A DNA stretch of 64,000 nt from contig JAOIVW010000002.1 in NCBI GenBank assembly GCA_028224375.1, forward strand, positions 124,001 through 188,000. The letters are read 5' to 3'. The translations under genes were made by a program, and so were the position numbers. Below are positions 58,365 through 64,000 of the stretch, one piece after another. The stretch comes from Hellea sp. (GTDB lineage: Bacteria > Pseudomonadota > Alphaproteobacteria > Caulobacterales > Maricaulaceae). Below the pieces are notes generated by a model. It saw only the letters and a list, made by a program, of their open reading frames with translations, made no database searches and was not told the origin of the DNA. Within the stretch, counting starts at the first letter, position 1, and every line of letters begins with the position of its first letter.

Positions 58365-59912
58365 ATGGTTGCACGCATTTATACAGTTGCATTTGAGGGC
58401 GCAGAAGCCCGCCGCGTCGATGTGCAGGTGCAAGTCACCTCTTCAGGTAAAAACATTTTCAATATTGTGGGTCTGGCCGATAAGGCTGTGGCTGAATCGC
58501 GCGAACGTGTCAGGGCCGCCTTTGCCTCTCTTGGGATAAGTCTGCCCGGCAAACGTATTATCATTAATCTGGCTCCTGCGGATTTGCCCAAAGAAGGCGC
58601 GCATTATGACCTGCCCATTGCGCTGGGGTTAATGGCTGCGATTGGCGTCATCCCCGTCGATGCGATTGAGAGCTTTGCCGCCATTGGAGAGCTGTCTTTG
58701 GACGGGACAATTTCGCCGGTTCCTGGCGCTTTACCCGCCGCGGTTTTAGCTAATGCCGAAGGCGTGGGGCTTATCTGTCCAGAGGCCAATGGCGCCGAGG
58801 CCGCTTGGGCGGGGGATTTGCCGCTTTTGGCCCCGCAAAATCTCATTCAGCTGATGAACCATTTTAAAGGCACGCAAATTCTGGCGCGGCCAGAGCCAGG
58901 ACATATGCTCGAAGAAAAGAGCTCAATTGATCTACGGGATGTGCGGGGTCAGGAGACAGCTAAACGCGCTCTAGAAGTTGCTGCCGCAGGCGGGCATAAT
59001 CTTCTAATGGTGGGCCCGCCTGGCTCGGGTAAATCCATGCTCGCCGCGCGAATGGCCGGATTGCTTCCGCCCCTGACAGCTAAAGAGCTTTTGGACGTCT
59101 CTATGGTGCATTCCGTTGCGGGCTTATTAGAGCGTGGTCAGCTTTCACGCACACGTCCGTTTAGATCTCCTCATCACTCAGCCTCGATGGCCGCAATGGT
59201 TGGCGGGGGCGTGAAAGCTAAGCCGGGAGAGGCGTCTTTGGCGCATCGCGGGGTTTTATTTTTGGACGAACTTCCTGAATTTACGCCGCAGGTTTTGGAC
59301 AGCTTGCGCCAACCTCTAGAAACAGGCGAAATTGCGGTTGCGCGCGTTAATGCGCATGTGACTTATCCCGCGCGCTTCCAGCTTATTGGCGCTATGAATC
59401 CCTGCCGCTGCGGCACGGGCGGAGCCGATGGTATTGCGTGTCGGCGCGGGGAGCGCTGCGCGGCGGATTATCAAGCCCGCGTGTCAGGCCCCTTTATGGA
59501 TAGGCTGGATATTCAAATTGACGTACCTGCCGTCACGCCAGCTGATTTGGCCCTGCCGCCCAGCAAAGAAGGCACGGCTGAGGTAGCTGCCCGCGTGGCA
59601 CGGGCGCGAACATTGCAGCTTGAGCGTAATGGCGGACGTACTAATGCTGAACTGTCCCAAGACATGCTCGATCATGTCGCCGCGCCTGATAAAGACGGCC
59701 AAAAGCTGCTGATACAGGCGGCGGAAACTCTTGGCTTAACGGCGCGGGGCTATCACCGCGTCTTAAAAGTAGCTCGCACATTGGCTGATTTGGCAGGTTC
59801 TGAAAATATTCACCGCTTGCATATTGCTGAAAGCTTGTCGCATCGTCGTGCCCGAAAGGGGCTCATAACGTCCAAAAGGCCCGTTATTTCAAGCCGGCAA
59901 CGTCAATATTAG
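58365..59912 (+). CDS. comM: ComM/YifB-type magnesium chelatase-like AAA ATPase
   Basis: 515 residues. The Lon-like N-terminal part begins VARIYTVAFEGAEARRVDVQVQ with GLADKAVAESRERVRAAF and GALPAAVLANAEGV. The AAA part has Walker A GPPGSGKSMLAARM (~225), HRGVLFLDELPEF (~295), and the end VARARTLQLERNGGRTNAELSQ with HLHIAESLSHRR. In competent bacteria ComM helps branch migration in DNA uptake recombination. Its role here is inferred; no other competence gene is in the window. Confidence 0.9.
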   Translation: MVARIYTVAFEGAEARRVDVQVQVTSSGKNIFNIVGLADKAVAESRERVRAAFASLGISLPGKRIIINLAPADLPKEGAHYDLPIALGLMAAIGVIPVDAIESFAAIGELSLDGTISPVPGALPAAVLANAEGVGLICPEANGAEAAWAGDLPLLAPQNLIQLMNHFKGTQILARPEPGHMLEEKSSIDLRDVRGQETAKRALEVAAAGGHNLLMVGPPGSGKSMLAARMAGLLPPLTAKELLDVSMVHSVAGLLERGQLSRTRPFRSPHHSASMAAMVGGGVKAKPGEASLAHRGVLFLDELPEFTPQVLDSLRQPLETGEIAVARVNAHVTYPARFQLIGAMNPCRCGTGGADGIACRRGERCAADYQARVSGPFMDRLDIQIDVPAVTPADLALPPSKEGTAEVAARVARARTLQLERNGGRTNAELSQDMLDHVAAPDKDGQKLLIQAAETLGLTARGYHRVLKVARTLADLAGSENIHRLHIAESLSHRRARKGLITSKRPVISSRQRQY

Positions 59913-60072
59913 TCCCAAATCATGCTTAATTGATAAAACCTTTACGCGAAGTTTAATCAAAATAAATCGTAGAAAATGTGCATTTCTCTCGTTTTGGTAA
60001 GACTATTTTTAGATTAAGTGTTCACAAATGACATGAAATCAACCCAACTTACTGGGATATGAGGGGATTTAT

Positions 60073-61305
60073 ATGTCACCCGACGACATTTTTGCGGCTC
60101 AAATGTGGCCGTGGCCTGAACCGGCCCTAAAACGCGACACCATGGGACGCGTATTGTTTGTCAATGCAGCCTTTTTGCAGATGTATGGCGGCCAAGTTGA
60201 AGATTGGCGCGGAAACATCGTCACAGGGTGGCCCGCCCCGCAGCCTCCTGGCATGCCTTATCGTTTTGAAACGCGTTTGCCGACTGAAGAGGGTGAGCAA
60301 GTCTATGACTGGATGGAATTAACAATGGCTGACGGTAATGCCTTCGCCATGGCGCGTAATGTGACCTATTTATTCCAAACACCTGACCCTGATCCGGGTA
60401 ATATGCAACACCCAGCAGAGGTTGAGCAAGCTGTAGCGGCGAATGCGCCGCAAACAGCGGCTGCCATGCACACCCCAAACTTGGAAGAGAGCTTGCCAGT
60501 TTTCGCAGAGCAGCCGCCTGTCCATGAGGTCACCCAACAAGATACAGCGCCTGAATATACGCCTGCAGATAGTTATGCGGCTGAAAGTCATCAATTGGCA
60601 GAAAATATGTCGGCTGATATTGCGGCTGACCCTGTCTTTGATGCGTCTTCCTATGATAATTTAGCAGATACCAGTGTTGCTGAAACCGCGCCTATTGCGC
60701 CAGCAGCAGAGCCTGTAGCTGTAAATAATGCACCTGAAGAGCGCGATTTTGAGCGCCGTGCATTGCCGATAGAAAACCAAGATGCTGTTCTAGGCAATAA
60801 TTGGCGCGATGCTGTTATTGCCAAAGCTGTCGGCGCGAAAGCGCTGAAAGCAGAAGAGCCTCAGCCAGAAACTCCTGCGCCCGAAGGCAATGAGGAGACA
60901 GGCAGCGGCAGCGATACTGTTCGGATTTTACTGGCCGAAGATAATGCCATCAACGCCTTATTAACGCGCACATTGCTCGAAGCTGAAGGCCATAGTGTCG
61001 ATACTGTCGAAGACGGCGCTTTAGCGGTTGAAGCTATGAAATCAGCTAAATATGATTTGATTTTCATGGATATGCGTATGCCGAATATGGACGGGCTTGA
61101 AGCCACACGCAAAATTCGCGCGATGGATAATGTATCCAAAGGTTTGCCGATTATCGCACTGACCGCCAATGCCTTTGATGATGACCGTAATGCCTGTTTT
61201 GACAGCGGCATGAACGACTTCATGACAAAGCCCGTTTCCGCAGAAGAGCTCTCGGAAATGGTGCGCACATGGACAAAAAACAAGGCTGAGCGCGACGCCG
61301 CTTAG
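60073..61305 (+). CDS. PAS-like domain/receiver protein lacking a kinase domain
   Basis: 410 residues. Residues ~15-105 are PAS-like (LKRDTMGRVLFVNAAFLQMYGG, WMELTMADGNAFAMARNVTYLF). Residues ~106-280 are acidic Ala/Pro/Glu-rich and probably disordered. Residues 283-405 are a receiver: ILLAEDN (Asp290), IFMDMRMPNMDGLEA (phospho-Asp333), IIALTANAF and MTKPVS (Lys386), as at the end of hybrid kinases. No H-box or ATPase domain is present. It looks like a hybrid histidine kinase with its core removed, so it may receive phosphate from another protein. A 160-base upstream region has no CtrA-like site. Confidence 0.8.
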   Translation: MSPDDIFAAQMWPWPEPALKRDTMGRVLFVNAAFLQMYGGQVEDWRGNIVTGWPAPQPPGMPYRFETRLPTEEGEQVYDWMELTMADGNAFAMARNVTYLFQTPDPDPGNMQHPAEVEQAVAANAPQTAAAMHTPNLEESLPVFAEQPPVHEVTQQDTAPEYTPADSYAAESHQLAENMSADIAADPVFDASSYDNLADTSVAETAPIAPAAEPVAVNNAPEERDFERRALPIENQDAVLGNNWRDAVIAKAVGAKALKAEEPQPETPAPEGNEETGSGSDTVRILLAEDNAINALLTRTLLEAEGHSVDTVEDGALAVEAMKSAKYDLIFMDMRMPNMDGLEATRKIRAMDNVSKGLPIIALTANAFDDDRNACFDSGMNDFMTKPVSAEELSEMVRTWTKNKAERDAA

Positions 61306-61317
61306 GCTCCGCTAAGG

Positions 61318-62985
61318 TTAAGTCTGAGTTTGGCCATTTTTGGCCACTCTTATCCATTCAATTAAGGCAAGAATACTCGCAACTCCGCCCAGAACGGCGC
61401 AGAGGATAAAGGCTTTTGCAAAGCCTTCTTCTTCGATTATAGCGCCAATAGTCGGGCGGCCTAGAACACCGAGCAACATCACTAACGAGACGAGTAAGGC
61501 ATATTGTACGGCGGCGTATTCTTTATTAACAATTGATGAGAGGTAAGCGATGGAAGCTGCGCTGGCGAGACCAACAGCTATGTTCTCGGCGAAAATAACG
61601 GTTGTTAATCGCGCCATTCTAACATCAAGATTGAAGAATCCAAAGAGATGGTCAAGCTGCAAAAAGCCTAGTGCCGCATCAGTAAAGCTAGCATCTAAAG
61701 CTAAATCAGCGAAAAGTAGATTGGTAGCCGCGGCAAGAACGGCCCCGACGAAAAAAACTGGCATACGTCCGAAACGCAGCATCGCCAATCCGCCTAATGC
61801 AATACCCACAATCGTTGCGATGACGCCCATAAATTTTGATGCAAAACCAACTTCTGTCAGCGTATGCCCAAGAGCTCCGTAATTTTCGCCAAGATAAAAT
61901 GGATAAGCAAAGCCGCCCCAGATTAAATCTGTGAAGCGGTATGAAAGCACGACGGCTAGAACCAGAATAGCCGCCCATTTCAAGCGCCCGATGAGTTCCA
62001 TCATGGGCTCAAGGATTGCCTCGTAGAGTATCTTGAAAAGCGGAGGTAGATGACTTGCAGCGTCTACTTTAACATGGGATTGCCGGTTATCGAGCCAGTT
62101 TAATACGGCTGAAACCACGCCCAGCCAAATGACGGTCACGCCAATCACCCATGGACCCTGATAGCGAATAAAACTTCTGGCGCTATAATTTTCAGGGTCT
62201 GTAAGTGCGCCGTGCATAAAGTTAGCAATCATGTAAAAGCCAATGCCCCAGCCTAAAATAATTAAGAGAATACCGACCAATCTTTGACGGCTTGACAGGT
62301 GTTTACCTTGGCGCAAAGTATTTTTTGATGAATCAAGATGTTGCTGAGTTGTTAGGCTCGGCCTGGCTATAACGACCCCGATTATTGTAAGGCCCATCAG
62401 CGCCGTGCCGCTGAAGAACGTCAATTTCCAGCCAATATGATCGGCAACTATCAGGGCTACAAAACCACCCATAAGGGAAGCAATTCGGTATCCAAATTGT
62501 TCAACAGTTGACAGAATATCTAAATGGGTATCATCCCGTGCAACCTCAATCCGCCACGCAGCCAAGACAATATCGAAACTCGCCGAAAGCACGGCAATAA
62601 TGACAGATATCAAACCAATGCGGCCAAGGTTATTTGGCGGATTTGAAAATGAAAGTGCCAGCAGTCCAAGCGTTATCAGAAATAACAATACGAACATTAA
62701 AAAACGACGGGGACCTGTCTTAAGTCCAAAAGGTGTGCGCCGACTTTGTAGGGCAGCGGCCCACATAAATTTAAAGGCGTAAGCCAGAAAAGCCCAAGAC
62801 AATAAGCCGATGGCTACAGGCTTTACATCAGCCGTTGTGAGCCAAGCGTTGAGGGTTCCGCCAACGGCGACGTAAGGCAGACCTGACGCCAACCCTAATA
62901 TCAACATCGCTAAAACTTGGCGATCCGTGACAGCGGCTTTGAGCGCCTGACGGGTTGAAATTTTTTCGGGTGTTTTGACTGACAT
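61318..62985 (-). CDS. AmpG-like MFS permease
   Basis: 555 residues from ATG 62985 with about twelve or more helices. MLILGLASGLPYVAVGGTLNAWLTTADVKPVAIGLLSWAFLAYAFKFMWAAAL is the AmpG-like N-terminal block, and SIVNKEYAAVQYALLVSLVMLLGVLGRPTIGAIIEEEGFAKAFI the last part. AmpG imports muropeptides for cell-wall recycling; this protein is longer, with a central insertion (~210-330), so the substrate may differ. Divergent from mutS, with 42 bases between the starts. The frame upstream to 63033 runs into the mutS start. Confidence 0.82.
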   Translation of the reverse strand: MSVKTPEKISTRQALKAAVTDRQVLAMLILGLASGLPYVAVGGTLNAWLTTADVKPVAIGLLSWAFLAYAFKFMWAAALQSRRTPFGLKTGPRRFLMFVLLFLITLGLLALSFSNPPNNLGRIGLISVIIAVLSASFDIVLAAWRIEVARDDTHLDILSTVEQFGYRIASLMGGFVALIVADHIGWKLTFFSGTALMGLTIIGVVIARPSLTTQQHLDSSKNTLRQGKHLSSRQRLVGILLIILGWGIGFYMIANFMHGALTDPENYSARSFIRYQGPWVIGVTVIWLGVVSAVLNWLDNRQSHVKVDAASHLPPLFKILYEAILEPMMELIGRLKWAAILVLAVVLSYRFTDLIWGGFAYPFYLGENYGALGHTLTEVGFASKFMGVIATIVGIALGGLAMLRFGRMPVFFVGAVLAAATNLLFADLALDASFTDAALGFLQLDHLFGFFNLDVRMARLTTVIFAENIAVGLASAASIAYLSSIVNKEYAAVQYALLVSLVMLLGVLGRPTIGAIIEEEGFAKAFILCAVLGGVASILALIEWIRVAKNGQTQT

Positions 62986-63027
62986 GGAAACCTTTGCTTT
63001 GCCGCACCTTACGAAGAGGCTTATAAA

Positions 63028-64000
63028 ATGCAAGCAAAGTCGGGCGATTCAAGCCTTGCATCACAGAGCGTTATTCGCCAATTTGCGCCCGTTATGAACG
63101 CCCCCGTTAATACCGATAAAAGAGCCCATAAGTTGACGCCTATGATGGCGCAGTTTTTGGGTATTAAGGCCGAGGCGGGGCCGGATGTTTTGCTGTTTTA
63201 TCGCATGGGTGATTTTTATGAGCTATTCTTTGACGATGCCGTAAAAGCCGCCGAGGCGCTAGATATCGCGCTGACAAAACGCGGCAAGCATAATGGCGAG
63301 GATATCGCCATGTGCGGCGTGCCTGTTCATTCATCTGAGACCTATTTGCAGCGGCTGATTAAAAAAGGCTTTCGGGTCGCTGTCTGTGAGCAAACGGAAA
63401 GTCCGGCAGAGGCGAAAAAGCGCGGCTATAAATCAGTCGTCAATCGCGCTATTGTCCGTGTCGTCACGCCTGGCACCTTAACCGAAGATACGCTTTTGGA
63501 CGCTCGCGGGCGTAACCTTATTCTCGCATTATCTAAGACGTTGGCGGGAGATTTTGCTCTGGCGTGGGCGGATATTTCTGACGGCTTATTTTATGTCTGC
63601 GACGTGCCGCCTGCCAGATTGCCAAGTGAATTATCTGCGCTTAGCCCTCGCGAAATTGTGCTGCCTGAAAGCCTTTATCAAACGCCTGACTTTATGGCGG
63701 AGCTGCCCTTATCCGGCACGGCACTTACACCGCAGCCTTCGACAAAATTTGATATACGTTCAGGGGAGCGCCGCCTGAAAGAGCGTTTTGACGTTAAAAG
63801 TCTCGACGGATTTGGTGATTTTTCCAAAGCTGAAATATCCGCCGCTGGGGCGCTGCTGGATTATCTGGAACTGACCCAAGCGGGTAATCCCGTTCAGCTC
63901 TCGCCGCCGCAGCGACGTGTCGCGAGCGGCTATATGGCGATTGATCCAGCGACGCGCCTAAGCCTTGAAATTGACCGCACACAAAAAGGTAAAAAGTCAG
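63028..64000 (+). CDS. mutS: DNA mismatch repair protein MutS, N-terminal part
   Basis: The frame is open to the right edge: 324 complete codons. LTPMMAQFLGIKAEAGPDVLLFYRMGDFYELFFDDA is the MutS mismatch-recognition domain, with the Phe-x-Glu pair read as FYELF. CGVPVHSSETYLQRLIKKGFRVAVCEQTE and RAIVRVVTPGTLTEDTLLD continue domain I/II. AGAGG nine bases before the ATG supports 63028; a later ATG at 63094 is possible. The C-terminal ATPase lies outside the window. Confidence 0.93.
   Translation, partial: MQAKSGDSSLASQSVIRQFAPVMNAPVNTDKRAHKLTPMMAQFLGIKAEAGPDVLLFYRMGDFYELFFDDAVKAAEALDIALTKRGKHNGEDIAMCGVPVHSSETYLQRLIKKGFRVAVCEQTESPAEAKKRGYKSVVNRAIVRVVTPGTLTEDTLLDARGRNLILALSKTLAGDFALAWADISDGLFYVCDVPPARLPSELSALSPREIVLPESLYQTPDFMAELPLSGTALTPQPSTKFDIRSGERRLKERFDVKSLDGFGDFSKAEISAAGALLDYLELTQAGNPVQLSPPQRRVASGYMAIDPATRLSLEIDRTQKGKKS

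Overview
The window is a 64 kb piece of an alphaproteobacterial chromosome of moderate GC content. Several features point to the Caulobacterales/Maricaulales/Hyphomonadales part of the class: class I lysyl-tRNA synthetase, an S24 repressor and XRE regulator of alphaproteobacterial type, TTAA-N7-TTAA(C) sequences of the kind bound by the cell-cycle regulator CtrA, and lipoprotein-type outer-membrane barrels. This placement is an inference from gene content. No rRNA, tRNA, CRISPR array, transposase or prophage was recognised.

Layout. 0-4 kb: end of rpsP, an orphan small protein, an XRE regulator behind a 7-codon leader ORF, and three tandem MarR paralogues each preceded by a palindrome. 4-6.4 kb: cyanide-insensitive type bd oxidase (cydA-cydB-DUF2474). 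6.6-13 kb: a phasin-like/DUF2853 fusion, a Sel1 protein, MarC, a SPFH/RHH/DUF4177 operon behind a doubled TGATATCA operator, a membrane LuxR/DUF4199/VOC cluster, and a GT4 glycosyltransferase. 13-19 kb: nrdA with a paired NrdR box and a CtrA-like site, then two AT-rich secreted proteases (papain-like and M6-like). 19-23 kb: an exported envelope protein with tandem CtrA-like sites, then the conserved circularly permuted ATP-grasp/alpha-E/transglutaminase trio. 23-30 kb: ftsK, a ubiH-type hydroxylase, recF and dnaN. 30-34 kb: pstSCAB and a DUF1223 lipoprotein.

34.7-40.6 kb is rich in palindromic intergenic repeats. It holds a large single-gene candidate defence protein (Mrr-type nuclease fused to an nSTAND3-like NTPase), lysS and a TPR protein. 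40.6-51 kb: an S24 repressor, two amtB genes, DUF952-pyrD, an AT-rich orphan, and a leftward operon (GNAT, MATE, two thioesterases, EstB-type esterase, pyridoxal kinase), then arsC. 51-55 kb: three tandem lipoprotein/beta-barrel paralogues, one carrying Gly/Tyr/Gln repeats. 55-64 kb: DUF885 peptidase, C39-like lipoprotein, YccF, a ComM-type ATPase, a PAS-receiver protein without a kinase domain, an AmpG-like permease, and the start of mutS.

Most of the window is housekeeping DNA. The strongest candidates for undescribed biology are the Mrr-nSTAND3 protein, the papain/M6 pair that shares an acidic FG(A/S)P motif, the triplicated MarR locus with its operators, and the lipoprotein-barrel family. 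All functional statements come from reading motifs by eye; no database search was run.
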